Positions 17,527 to 25,838 of a stretch of 64,000 nt of DNA are shown here, one piece after another. Source of the stretch: Novosphingobium sp. Rr 2-17 (GTDB lineage: Bacteria; Pseudomonadota; Alphaproteobacteria; Sphingomonadales; Sphingomonadaceae); the NCBI RefSeq assembly GCF_000272475.1, contig NZ_AKFJ01000005.1, positions 1 through 64,000 on the forward strand, written 5' to 3'. How positions within the stretch are numbered: the first letter of the stretch is position 1; the number at the start of each line of letters is the position of its first letter. Below the pieces are notes generated by a model. The model was not told the DNA's origin. It did not search any database and worked only from the letters and a program-made list of their open reading frames with translations. The position numbers and the translations under genes are program-made.

Positions 17527-19138
17527 GACGAGCCGGCGTGGCGTGCTTGCCGGCGCTTCGGCCACATTTGGCGTCTCTCTCCTGGCTGGCTGCGAGCAGC
17601 CCGCCATCGCCGGGACGCTCGACGGTGCCGATTGGCAACGCGGCCACCTGCTGCGCGACGGCAGGTTCCCCCTTCCCGAAGGTCCGGTGGAGGAAGTCGG
17701 CGTTGTCATCGCCGGCGGCGGTGTCGCGGGACTTGCCGCAGGCTGGCGCCTCGCCGAAGCGGGATTCGACGATTTCACCTTGTTCGAGTTGGAGGACCGC
17801 ACTGGCGGCAACGCGCGTTCGGGCCTCAATGCCGTGAGCGCCTATCCCCTTGGCGCGCATTACCTGCCGGTTCCCAATCGCGAAGCCACCGCCCTGCGCC
17901 ATATGCTGCGGGGTTTCGGGATGATCGTCGGCGATACGGCGGACGGTCCGACCTACGATCCCTACCAACTTTGTGCCGACCTCGAAGAGCGCGTGCTTTG
18001 GCGTGGCGAATGGCAGGAAGGGCTTTTCCCACAGTCCGGCCTGCCTTTGCCGGAGCATGACCAGCGGCGCTCCTTCGACGCGCGCATGGCGGCCTTCCGC
18101 GCGGCAAGAGGCTCGGACGGGCGCCCGGCCTTTGCGGTGCCGTCGGCGCTTTCGAGTACCGATCCGCATTACACCGCGCTGGATGGTCACAGCTTCGCCG
18201 CTTGGCTCGATCGCGAGGGCTTCACGGCGCCCGCCTTACGCGCCTACCTGCGATACTGCTGCCGGGACGACTATGGTACGGAGCCCGATCACGTCTCCGC
18301 CTGGGCGGGCATCCATTACTTCGCCGCCCGGCGCGGCTGGGCCGCCCATGGCGATGGCGACCGCGAATTGACCTGGCCCGAGGGCAATGACAGGCTCGCC
18401 ACCCTGATGGCCGCGCGCATCAGCCCGCATGTGCGCTCAGGGCACAGCGTCTTCCGGGTGGAAGCGATGCCCGATGGCGGCGCCGAACTGGACGTCTTCG
18501 ATCATGCCCCCCGCCGCAGCCGCCGCCTGCGTGCGAAAATCGCGATCCTTGCTATGCCGCATTTCGTGGCTGCCCGCGTCGCCCCGCGCCATTGCGCCGC
18601 CGGACGCTTTTCGTATGCGCCATGGGTGGTGGCCAACGTCACTGTATCCCGCCACCCTTCCGGCAAAGGCGTACCGCTTGCCTGGGACAATGTCTCCACC
18701 GCCAGCGACGCGCTCGGTTATGTCGTCGCCACGCATCAAAGCTCGAGCACTGATGCCGGGCCGACTGTGCTGACGTGGTACATGCCCCTGTCGCGTCACA
18801 CGCCGCAGGACGCACGCCGGATCATGCAGACTCGGTCGCTGGAGCGCTGGCAGCATATCGTGCGCGAAGACTTGCTGGCAATGAACCCCGAGCTCGATGG
18901 CAGTATCGAACGTATCGATGTCTGGCGATGGGGCCATGCCATGATCCGGCCGATGCCTGGCTTTCTGACGGACCCGGCTCGCCTTGCTGCCCGCAGCGCG
19001 AAGCCGCCAGTGCTGTTCGCCCATTCCGACCTCGGCGGTCTGTCGCTGTTCGAAGAAGCGCACCACTATGGCGTCGTCGCGGCAGAAGCGGCCATGTCGC
19101 ACTTGGGCCATGCCCATGAAACGCTGTCTTCCTCATGA
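17516..19138 (+). CDS. FAD-dependent oxidoreductase (amine-oxidase-like), exported
   Basis: 540 aa. A Tat-type signal (SRRGVLAGASATFGVSLLAGC) has a possible lipobox, LLAGC. The Rossmann FAD motif VVIAGGGVAGLAAGWRLAEAGF lies at about residues 62-83, followed by FELEDRTGGNARSG. It resembles flavin monooxygenase or amine-oxidase family members. Placement between spermidine-synthase and AdoMet-decarboxylase genes, with overlaps on both sides (11 bp and ATGA), makes polyamine oxidation or modification in the periplasm a reasonable guess, but no substrate can be read from sequence. Confidence 0.8.
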   Translation: MKVETSRRGVLAGASATFGVSLLAGCEQPAIAGTLDGADWQRGHLLRDGRFPLPEGPVEEVGVVIAGGGVAGLAAGWRLAEAGFDDFTLFELEDRTGGNARSGLNAVSAYPLGAHYLPVPNREATALRHMLRGFGMIVGDTADGPTYDPYQLCADLEERVLWRGEWQEGLFPQSGLPLPEHDQRRSFDARMAAFRAARGSDGRPAFAVPSALSSTDPHYTALDGHSFAAWLDREGFTAPALRAYLRYCCRDDYGTEPDHVSAWAGIHYFAARRGWAAHGDGDRELTWPEGNDRLATLMAARISPHVRSGHSVFRVEAMPDGGAELDVFDHAPRRSRRLRAKIAILAMPHFVAARVAPRHCAAGRFSYAPWVVANVTVSRHPSGKGVPLAWDNVSTASDALGYVVATHQSSSTDAGPTVLTWYMPLSRHTPQDARRIMQTRSLERWQHIVREDLLAMNPELDGSIERIDVWRWGHAMIRPMPGFLTDPARLAARSAKPPVLFAHSDLGGLSLFEEAHHYGVVAAEAAMSHLGHAHETLSSS

Positions 19139-19488
19139 CCCATAGCGCCGGAACCAGCGTTCACCTCATCGCGGACCTTGTCGATTGTACTGGGCTGGAT
19201 GACCTGACGCTCATCGAGACGGCCTTGCGCGACGCCGCCGGTGCAGCAGGGCTAACCGTGCTCGACGTGCGCCTGCACCATTTCGGGGAAGGCATGGGCA
19301 TCACCGGCGTGGCGCTCCTGGCGGAATCGCACATCTCCATCCATACTTGGCCAGAAGAAGGTGTGGCGGCCGTCGATCTTTTCGTGTGCGGGAAGGACGC
19401 CGACCCGGAAGCAGCGCTGAAGGTGATCTGCTGCCGCCTGGGAGCACATGTGCGCGACAGGCATATGATACATCGATTGAGAAGTTGA
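19135..19488 (+). CDS. speD: S-adenosylmethionine decarboxylase proenzyme
   Basis: 117 aa, the size of the short bacterial SpeD/SpeH class. Autoprocessing site ESHISIHTWPE: cleavage before Ser65 would create the pyruvoyl group. Other conserved parts are HHFGEGMGITGVALLAE and VDLFVCGKDADPE. It makes decarboxylated AdoMet, the aminopropyl donor for the spermidine synthase-like protein upstream. Its ATG overlaps the previous stop (ATGA). It is the last gene of the SPFH-polyamine operon. Confidence 0.9.
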   Translation: MTHSAGTSVHLIADLVDCTGLDDLTLIETALRDAAGAAGLTVLDVRLHHFGEGMGITGVALLAESHISIHTWPEEGVAAVDLFVCGKDADPEAALKVICCRLGAHVRDRHMIHRLRS

Positions 19489-19852
19489 TAGCGGACGAAG
19501 ATCGTTTTCGTCGGCCAACCCCCGCAGCACGCAGTCGATTGATTACCCGTGATGGACCGAGATACGAATCGGCCTATAAGTTGCCATGTAATCGATCCGT
19601 TAAATCCGCTATTGGATTCCCACTACAGACAGATTGAGCAATGAGTTCGTCAGCGTGGTGCCATACTTCGATGGTGAGAAGTTCCGTAAGATGATCGTGC
19701 TGGCGCAGTTCGCGCTCGAAGGCCTGCCCTCCCCCTCTCGATCTCCGAGGATCGAGATTCACCCAGGAACGCGATTGGCGGCGAACCAATGGCGATGGCC
19801 GGGATCATTGCCAGATTTGAATGCCAGCGACTTATGCAAGCTGGCCCTGACC
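19489..19852. other. Gene-free interval after the polyamine operon
   Basis: About 360 bp between speD and the end of the convergent LytTR gene. Only short frames of poor codon use are seen. A weak hairpin at about 19496-19514 (GACGAAGA/TTTTCGTC) might help end transcription. Nothing else recognised. Confidence 0.35.
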
Positions 19853-20767
19853 TCACAATTTCGCCGAACCCCGGCGTGTTCCGCCAAGGGGCGTATTTGA
19901 AGCCATCGACCCATGCTCCTGCAGGTTGCCGGCATTGGCGATCCATCCGGCAGCTCTTAGCTGGGCGATCGCCGAACGCGCGACAGGTGCGACCACGCCG
20001 TTCGATAGCAGAACGCGCATGGAGCGAGCATTACCTTCCACCCCGGCGACTGCATGGCTCGCGACCCACCATGACCGGTGTGTTCGCAGCCCTTTCGGCC
20101 CAACGCACTCGATAGCCCGGCCTAGCGGAAGATGGATCAATTCCGATCCAGTGGGCCGATGCACTCGAACGTAATGATCCTCCATTTGTAGGGCCAGTAC
20201 GTCGCCGCCCAACGAGGAGTTTGCCACCCCGATAGGTGCGAGAGGAGGGGGGCGCTCGTTTGACGGGGCAGAGCGCCGGGCGATGGCACCCACGCCGACC
20301 ATGCTCACCAGCCCGATCGTAGCAGTTTGAAGAAACCACAGCGGCCACGACAAGCCGAGCCGCGCCAGTTCGGGCCATAGCCAGAACGCTCCCCCCCGCG
20401 TGGCAAGCGCCTCGGGCACGCTGGCCAACAGCGTGCCCGCAATCAAGCCCGCCCACCATCTAAGGGCACTTTGGGAAGCCCACCTATCGACGACGACGTA
20501 AGCCGTGCCGTACAGGATGGAGCCGAGCAGCATGGCGCTGATCCAGTAGGTGACAAGCCGGACCGGTCCGCCGTTCATGTAGCTGCCGAATGGCCCCAGG
20601 ATCGCCAACACAGCGCCCGCGACAACCGCGACACCGGCCCAACGCAGGATGGAGGCGGCAAAGGCAGCGGGATTGGGAGCGAGAGTGAGGGCGCGCATTC
20701 CTTCTTCTACTCCAGCCATGGCAGGCGGCGAAGCCCCGTTCGCCAAATCGCGAACCCACTCGCCCAT
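19853..20767 (-). CDS. LytTR-domain membrane-anchored transcriptional regulator
   Basis: 304 aa. Four hydrophobic helices lie between about residues 40 and 165 (ILRWAGVAVVAGAVLAILGPF; VTYWISAMLLGSILYGTAYVV; WWAGLIAGTLLAS; LWFLQTATIGLVSMVGVGAI). The C-terminal LytTR domain includes VLALQMEDHYVRVHRPTGSELIHLPLGRAIE and LRTHRSWWVAS. Such proteins bind DNA as membrane-tethered regulators. It is divergent from the secreted hydrolase gene (69 bp between starts), its most likely target together with itself. The last roughly 25 residues are low in recognisable features. Confidence 0.85.
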   Translation of the reverse strand: MGEWVRDLANGASPPAMAGVEEGMRALTLAPNPAAFAASILRWAGVAVVAGAVLAILGPFGSYMNGGPVRLVTYWISAMLLGSILYGTAYVVVDRWASQSALRWWAGLIAGTLLASVPEALATRGGAFWLWPELARLGLSWPLWFLQTATIGLVSMVGVGAIARRSAPSNERPPPLAPIGVANSSLGGDVLALQMEDHYVRVHRPTGSELIHLPLGRAIECVGPKGLRTHRSWWVASHAVAGVEGNARSMRVLLSNGVVAPVARSAIAQLRAAGWIANAGNLQEHGSMASNTPLGGTRRGSAKL

Positions 20768-20836
20768 TCACGAAAAGCAACCTTTGCCCGCGACCTCGCT
20801 ACGGCCAGCCAGGGCTGCACACATAGGAGCCCGTCC

Positions 20837-21856
20837 ATGCCGTTACGCCTCGCTGTCGCTTTGCTGTTCATCATTCTGGCCGCTCCAGCGGTCGAAGCTC
20901 AATCGGTGCAGGCCGGCTACGAGCATCGGACGACTCCCGACGGCATCGAGGTCGGCATCTGGTATCCAGCTTCGGGAACGCCTTCTTACCAGCGGCTCGG
21001 CTTATACGCGCAGGACGTGGTGCCCAATGCGAGCGTGCCTGCCGAGCGTCATCCGCTGGTCGTCATTTCTCATGGCACTGGGGGTGATTTTGCAGGCCAT
21101 GTCGATACAGCAGTGGCGCTGGCCCGGGCCGGGTTCATCGTCGCTGCTCTTACCCATCCCGGCGATAATTGGCGTGACAACAGCCGTGCCACCCAGATTG
21201 AGGGGCGCCCGGCAGCGCTGAGCGCGGTCATCACCTACATGATCCGGACTTGGCCCGGCCGCGCCGCTATCGACCCTGACCGGATCGGGGCGTTTGGCTT
21301 TTCGGCTGGAGGGCTTACCGTCCTGGCGGCAATCGGTGGACGGCCCGACCTGTCCCGTCTCGCCGGCCATTGCGCGCAGCATCCCGACTTCTTCGACTGC
21401 GCGCTATTGAAGGCACAGCCGCGAAGTGAAGCCGCACCATGGCCGCGCCTGCGGGATGCGCGGATCAAGGTTGCCGTCATTGCCGCCCCGGCACTCGGCT
21501 TCGCCTTCGATCGTGCTGGCCTTTCCCAAGTCCGAGTGCCGGTACAGCTATGGCGCGCTGACGATGACCATATTCTTCCGGCGCCCTTCTATGCAGATGC
21601 TGTGCGAGCCGCGCTGCCCACCCGGCCTGAATTCCACAGTGTCCCGGGCGCGGGGCACTTCGACTTCCTCGCTCCTTGTGCTGACCCTGCTTCCATGCCC
21701 CAGCTATGCCAAAGCGCGCCCGGGTTCGATCGCAGCGCGTTTCATGCAAGCTTCGACGCGGCGGTGGTGAAGTTCTTCACGGCAAAGCTGGCTAACTGCG
21801 CTCATAGCAAACGGCGCACCTCAAAGACAAAGCTGGAGTGCAGCGCCATTGCTTAA
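20837..21856 (+). CDS. Secreted alpha/beta hydrolase (dienelactone hydrolase-like)
   Basis: 339 aa from ATG with AGGAG nine bases upstream. Signal peptide MPLRLAVALLFIILAAPAVEA. The fold is shown by HPLVVISHGTGGDFAGH (oxyanion region), IGAFGFSAGGLTVLAAIGG (nucleophile elbow GFSAG, Ser near residue 155), DDDHILPAPF (acid) and GAGHFDFL (catalytic His). It resembles the exported platelet-activating-factor acetylhydrolase/dienelactone hydrolase group. Divergent LytTR regulator upstream. Substrate unknown. Confidence 0.85.
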   Translation: MPLRLAVALLFIILAAPAVEAQSVQAGYEHRTTPDGIEVGIWYPASGTPSYQRLGLYAQDVVPNASVPAERHPLVVISHGTGGDFAGHVDTAVALARAGFIVAALTHPGDNWRDNSRATQIEGRPAALSAVITYMIRTWPGRAAIDPDRIGAFGFSAGGLTVLAAIGGRPDLSRLAGHCAQHPDFFDCALLKAQPRSEAAPWPRLRDARIKVAVIAAPALGFAFDRAGLSQVRVPVQLWRADDDHILPAPFYADAVRAALPTRPEFHSVPGAGHFDFLAPCADPASMPQLCQSAPGFDRSAFHASFDAAVVKFFTAKLANCAHSKRRTSKTKLECSAIA

Positions 21857-21982
21857 TCGGCGCATGACGATCTGGCCGCTGGGTGCACCATCGGCAGCTT
21901 ATTGCAATTCTCCTTAATTCCAGACAGCGCGTGGACAACCGAACCATCCGAAACCGGTCGGTCGTCAAAAATCGATCCGTAC

Positions 21983-23575
21983 CTAACTTTGAGAAACCGA
22001 GCCCCAGTCCAGGCCGAACCGGGCGAGGTATTTTTTGAGCCGGTCGGCGTCATTGGCGGTGCTGCGCCGCGTACGCGAGGCTGCGAACAGCGTACGGCCG
22101 GCTTCGGAAAGCGAGCGACTATTTCGGCATATGCGGATGGTCTCGGCCAGCTGAACACGGTCGAACGGGTCGATTTCCGCGAGCGCGGCTGTGTTCAAGA
22201 TTTCGGCCAGCACCCCCGCTCCATCGTCCGTCTGTGCAGACCACAGCCGCTGCAGGCGCGCGATCTCGGCATTTACGCATTCCACGTCGATCCGCCCCTT
22301 GGGAGAGAGCGTCGCCATGCGCGTCACGCTCGCGGCCAGGTCGCGGAAGTTTCCGGGCCAGCGCGCATCAGGCGCGGTGGCGAACGACAGGTAGCGTTGT
22401 CGGGCCTCCTTGTTGAAGCTGGCGCGGTCGCCCTCGCGTTCGGCGAAGCGATCAAGTTCGTAATCGAGGTTGGGCTCAATATCCTCGCGCCGGTCGGCGA
22501 GGCCGGGGAGCGTAAAAGTCCATAAGTTGAGTCGCGCATAAAGATCGTCGCGAAATGCCCCGGCTGCGACGGCTTCGCCCAGGTCCCGGTTGGTGCCGGC
22601 GATCAACTGGAATTCGGATGCCGCTTCCTTGTCCGAGCCGACGGGCAAGAAGCGCTTGTCCTCGATTGCGCGCAGGATCATCGCTTGCTCGTCTAGGCCC
22701 AGTTCGCCGATCTCGTCGAGGAAAAGCATGCCCTTGTCGGCGGCGCGGAGCAGCCCCGGGCGATCGGCGACGGCACCCGTGAAGGCGCCTTTGCGGTGGC
22801 CGAAAAGCGCGGACATCGCGCCGTCGCCTTTCAGCGTCGCGCAATTTACCTCGACGAACGGCCCGGCGACTTGATGCTTCGATTTCTTGAGCTCGTAGAT
22901 CCGGCGCGCGAGCAGGCTCTTGCCCGCACCCGTCGGCCCCACCAGCAGGATCGGGGCCTTGGATCGCAGCGCCACGCGCTCGATCTCGTCGATCATGCGG
23001 TTGAAGGCGGCATTACGGGTGTCGATGCCGGATTTGAGGAAGGACGCGCTTTCCGCACTCGCGACGGCGAAACGCGTCGCGATGCTATCGTAGCGCGACA
23101 AATCGAGATCGATCGTGTTCCACATCCCCGCCGGGTTGATCGATCCGCGCTCGGGCTGCGTCTGCAGCAGTCGCCCGGGGAGATAGCGCGCTTCGGTCAG
23201 TAGGAAAAGGCAGATCTGCGCGACGTGCGTGCCGGTGGTGATGTGGACGAGGTAATCCTCAAGCTCAGGATCGAATGGCTCGGCGCGGGCGAAGTCGAGC
23301 AGTTTGCCGTACACTTCCTCAAAATCCCACGGGTCCGTGAAGTCGAGCAAGCGCAGCTCTACCGAAGTCTCGGGCGAGACCGAGGCGATGTCCTCGGCGA
23401 CATAGGCGGCGAGCCGACTGTGCGGGCTGCCATGGATCAGGAGAAAGCGATCGACGCGCAAATCCTCGTGCATCGTCACGCCGACGCTTGGCCGCCACTT
23501 GTTCCAGCGCGACGGACCGAACTTGCTCGCATCGAGCGTGGACCCCAGGAATCCGATGACTGTGAGCGGTTTCAT
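21983..23575 (-). CDS. rtcR: RtcR, sigma-54-dependent activator of the RNA-repair operon
   Basis: 530 aa. The N-terminal RtcR sensor domain (about residues 1-175, CARF-like fold: VIGFLGSTLD..., RFLLIHG, HITTGTHVAQICLFLLTEARYLPG) is thought in the family to bind an RNA-derived ligand. The AAA+ domain has Walker A GPTGAGKS (213-220), the GAFTGA sigma-54 contact loop (263-268) and Walker B FLDEIG (285-290). A C-terminal HTH region contains the ...TIRICRNSRSLSEAGRTLF helix. It diverges from the Ro-Y RNA-rtcBA operon, and two TATC-N6-GATA inverted repeats lie just upstream, the first overlapping its own ribosome-binding site, so autoregulation is possible. Confidence 0.93.
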   Translation of the reverse strand: MKPLTVIGFLGSTLDASKFGPSRWNKWRPSVGVTMHEDLRVDRFLLIHGSPHSRLAAYVAEDIASVSPETSVELRLLDFTDPWDFEEVYGKLLDFARAEPFDPELEDYLVHITTGTHVAQICLFLLTEARYLPGRLLQTQPERGSINPAGMWNTIDLDLSRYDSIATRFAVASAESASFLKSGIDTRNAAFNRMIDEIERVALRSKAPILLVGPTGAGKSLLARRIYELKKSKHQVAGPFVEVNCATLKGDGAMSALFGHRKGAFTGAVADRPGLLRAADKGMLFLDEIGELGLDEQAMILRAIEDKRFLPVGSDKEAASEFQLIAGTNRDLGEAVAAGAFRDDLYARLNLWTFTLPGLADRREDIEPNLDYELDRFAEREGDRASFNKEARQRYLSFATAPDARWPGNFRDLAASVTRMATLSPKGRIDVECVNAEIARLQRLWSAQTDDGAGVLAEILNTAALAEIDPFDRVQLAETIRICRNSRSLSEAGRTLFAASRTRRSTANDADRLKKYLARFGLDWGSVSQS

Positions 23576-23577
23576 TC

Positions 23578-23612
23578 TTATCCCATAGGATAAAATACTA
23601 TCGAAATCGATA
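23578..23612. promoter_or_regulatory. Candidate RtcR enhancer sites (two phased inverted repeats)
   Basis: TATCCCATAGGATA (23579-23592, extended to TTATCC/GGATAA) and TATCGAAATCGATA (23599-23612) share the form TATC-N6-GATA. Their centres are 20 bp apart, two DNA turns. They lie about 110-145 bp upstream of the sigma-54 promoter, the usual enhancer distance. A third element, TGATA-N4-TATCA, lies at 23663-23676. Binding by RtcR is inferred from position. Confidence 0.55.
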
Positions 23613-23671
23613 AGGCATTTGAGAAGGCGCCTGGCCCAGCCAGCCGCTGGTCAGTGCAGAGATGATAATAA

Positions 23672-23684
23672 TATCAATTTTTTT
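23672..23684 (+). promoter_or_regulatory. Possible IHF site
   Basis: TATCAATTTTTTT matches the IHF consensus WATCAANNNNTTR at all but the last base. It lies between the putative RtcR sites and the sigma-54 promoter in an AT-rich stretch, where IHF bending is common. Confidence 0.35.
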
Positions 23685-23723
23685 CAGTAGTTTGTAAATT
23701 TTACCTGGTACGCCCGAACCAAC

Positions 23724-23739
23724 TGGCACGGCTTCTGCA
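23724..23739 (+). promoter_or_regulatory. Sigma-54 promoter of the RNA-repair operon
   Basis: TGGCACGGCTTCTGCA matches TGGCACGNNNNTTGCW at all fixed positions but one, with GG and GC at the correct spacing. It predicts a transcript start near 23750, about 100 nt before the Ro-protein ATG. It lies on the strand of the operon, downstream of the RtcR sites. Confidence 0.8.
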
Positions 23740-23852
23740 ATGTACAAGGCATCGAGCAAGGCGATATTTCGGCCTTCTTGATCGCGGACCGGACACGGGG
23801 CGGCTGGAATGGGCCAGTCGCCCCCGAACGGCAGAATTTGAGGAGTTGGACG

Positions 23853-25403
23853 ATGGCCAACAAGGGACTTTTCGCTTCGGCTATTGCCAAGCTGATGCAG
23901 CCACGACCTGATGCCGTGAACCGCGAGGGCGCACCGGCCTATGCTTATGGCCCCGAGGCGAAGCTGGCGCAGCTTGCTGCGACGGGAACGCTGGCGGATA
24001 CATTCTATGGCGCTGCCGAGACGCAGCTTGCCGATGTGCTGGAGGCAGCCAAGGCGGTCGATCCGTATTTCGTGGCGCAGGCTGCGATCTATGCGCGCAA
24101 GTCAGCCGCGATGAAGGACATGCCGGCGTTACTGGCGGCGTATCTGACGGTCGCCGATCCCGATCTGGCGGTGCCGGTCTTCGGACGGGTGATCGACAAC
24201 GGGCGGATGCTGCGCAACTTTGTGCAGATCATGCGCTCGGGGCAGGTCGGGCGGACGTCGCTCGGCACGCGGCCGAAGCGGTTGGTCCAGCGCTGGCTGG
24301 AGGCGGCGTCGATGCCGCAGCTTATGGCGGCGGCAACGGGCAAGGCCCCCAGCCTCGCCGACATCGTCCGGATGGTTCACCCCAAGCCGGCAGATGCCGC
24401 GCGCAAGGCGTTCTATGGCTGGCTGATCGGGCGTCCTTATGACGTTGCCGCTCTGCCCGCCGAGATCGCCGCGTTCGAGGCTTGGAAGGCGGACAACACG
24501 CTGCCGCTGCCGCCGGTGCCGTTCGAATGGCTTACCGCGTTCCCGCTGACTGCGGAGAATTGGGCCGAGCTTGCGACGCGGATCGGGTGGCAAGCGCTGC
24601 GGATGAATCTCAACACCCTGGCGCGCAATGGCGCGTTCGGCGTGGCGGGGGTCACCGAAGCGGTTGCGGCTCGGCTTGCCGATCGGCAAGCGCTCGCGAA
24701 GGTCCGGCCGATGCCCTATCAGTTGATGGTGGCATTAGGTCAGGTCGGCGAGGGCGTGCCGCTTAAGGTCCAGGCGGCGCTGGAGGATGCACTCGAGCAA
24801 TCGCTCGCGGCAGTGCCGCTGGTGCCAGGCCGCGTGGTGGTCTGCCCCGACGTGTCGGGATCGATGACGTCGCCGGCGACGGGCTACCGCAAGGGCGCCT
24901 CGTCCACGGTACGCTGCATCGATGTCGCGGCGCTGGTCGCAGCCGCAATGCTGCGGACCAATCGCGATGCGCGCGTGCTGCCGTTCGAACAGTCGGTCGT
25001 GAAGCTGAAGCTCGATGCCAAGGCCCGCCTCGCCGTGAATGCGGCGAAGCTGGCAGGCGTAGGCGGGGGCGGGACGAATGTCTCGGCACCGCTGGCGATG
25101 CTGAACGCGGAACGGGCTAGCGTCGATCTGGTGGTAATCGTCTCCGACAATGAGTCGTGGGTCGATGCCAGCCGGCGCGGATCGACGGCGACGATGGCGG
25201 AGTGGGACAAGCTGAAGCGCCGGAATCCGGACGCCAAGCTCGTCTGCGTCGACATTCAGCCATACGGGACGACGCAGGCGCAGAGCCGGGCGGACATCCT
25301 GAACGTCGGGGGCTTCTCCGACGCCGTGTTCGAAACGATCGCGCGCTTCGCTACCGGCGAGATGCGCGACTGGGTCGAGATCATCAAGCAGGTGGAGGTA
25401 TAA
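23853..25403 (+). CDS. rsr: TROVE-domain Ro60-like RNA-binding protein (Rsr)
   Basis: 516 aa from ATG with GAGGAG eight bases upstream. The N-terminal two thirds is the HEAT-like TROVE ring (for example AQAAIYARKSAAMKDMPALLAAYL; DNGRMLRNFVQIMRSGQVGRTSLGTRPKRLVQRWL, the conserved ring helix). The C-terminal vWA domain has the MIDAS motif DVSGSMTS near residue 330 and GGGGTNVSAPL and VVIVSDNESW. Ro proteins bind Y RNAs on the outer ring and misfolded RNA in the hole and help RNA decay and repair. Here the stop codon is only 7 nt before the first of six Y-RNA-like RNAs, and rtcB follows. Expression is expected from the sigma-54 promoter under RtcR. Confidence 0.93.
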   Translation: MANKGLFASAIAKLMQPRPDAVNREGAPAYAYGPEAKLAQLAATGTLADTFYGAAETQLADVLEAAKAVDPYFVAQAAIYARKSAAMKDMPALLAAYLTVADPDLAVPVFGRVIDNGRMLRNFVQIMRSGQVGRTSLGTRPKRLVQRWLEAASMPQLMAAATGKAPSLADIVRMVHPKPADAARKAFYGWLIGRPYDVAALPAEIAAFEAWKADNTLPLPPVPFEWLTAFPLTAENWAELATRIGWQALRMNLNTLARNGAFGVAGVTEAVAARLADRQALAKVRPMPYQLMVALGQVGEGVPLKVQAALEDALEQSLAAVPLVPGRVVVCPDVSGSMTSPATGYRKGASSTVRCIDVAALVAAAMLRTNRDARVLPFEQSVVKLKLDAKARLAVNAAKLAGVGGGGTNVSAPLAMLNAERASVDLVVIVSDNESWVDASRRGSTATMAEWDKLKRRNPDAKLVCVDIQPYGTTQAQSRADILNVGGFSDAVFETIARFATGEMRDWVEIIKQVEV

Positions 25404-25410
25404 AACAGGG

Positions 25411-25569
25411 CCGTGGCGAATGCCGACGGGATTACATTGCTCCAAGGGGAAACCCGAAAGTCCAGAGTAGAGCGCCCGCGCACGCAGCGATGTGAAACGG
25501 GAGATGGGGTTCGAGTCCCCCGGTTGCAGCCGTAGCTCAAGGACATTCTCGTCACTCTTGTCGCCACGG
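25411..25569 (+). ncRNA. Y-RNA-like RNA 1 of 6
   Basis: 159 nt. A perfect 9-bp end helix (CCGTGGCGA/TCGCCACGG) is followed by the shared ATGCC bulge and a second helix GACGGGA.../...TTCTCGTC, then the common TTACATT. It has a T arm (GGGG-TTCGAGT-CCCC), a short acceptor-like hairpin (CGGT-TGCA-GCCG) and TAGCTC, the start of a D arm that is not completed. It alone carries about 60 nt of extra sequence before the T arm. It begins 7 nt after the Ro-protein stop. Confidence 0.82.
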
Positions 25570-25581
25570 CCCCATTTTGCA

Positions 25582-25708
25582 TCACGGCGAATGCCAGTGG
25601 AACTACATTGGACTTCAGTGTCGGCGGTTCGAGTCCGCCTCCGGCTTCGGCTGGGTAGCTCAGTCGGGTAGAGCATGAGGCTGTTTCACGACCAACTCGT
25701 CGCCGTGA
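25582..25708 (+). ncRNA. Y-RNA-like RNA 2 of 6, with full permuted tRNA mimic
   Basis: 127 nt. End helix TCACGGCGA/TCGCCGTGA (9 bp) and second helix GTGGAAC/GTTTCAC. Between them, in order, come a T arm (GGCGG-TTCGAGT-CCGCC), an acceptor helix capped by a TTCG tetraloop (TCCGGC/GCTGGG), TA in the place of U8-A9, and a D arm (GCTC-AGTCGGGTA-GAGC). This is a tRNA opened at the anticodon stem and closed at the acceptor end. Confidence 0.88.
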
Positions 25709-25719
25709 CGAGATCAGCT

Positions 25720-25827
25720 TGGCGAATGCTGGTAGGACTACATGGCGGCGCGGGTTCGAATCCCGCCCTGCGCAAGCGGGTAGCTCAGTGGGTAGAGCAC
25801 AAACTGTCCTCCAAAACCTTGTCGCCA
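25720..25827 (+). ncRNA. Y-RNA-like RNA 3 of 6, with full permuted tRNA mimic
   Basis: 108 nt. End helix TGGCGA/TCGCCA and second helix GTAGGAC/GTCCTCC with one mismatch. T arm GCGGG-TTCGAAT-CCCGC, acceptor helix CCTGC-GCAA-GCGGG with a GNRA tetraloop, TA, and D arm GCTC-AGTGGGTA-GAGC. Same order of parts as RNA 2 but a different tetraloop and different stem pairs. Confidence 0.88.
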
Positions 25828-25838
25828 TGGCCGAATAA

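Noticed and set aside
25630..25800. Ordinary tRNA genes (GGTTCGAATCC and GGGTAGCTCAGT present)
   Set aside because: The T arm precedes the D arm, no anticodon arm lies between them, and the acceptor strands are joined by a tetraloop.
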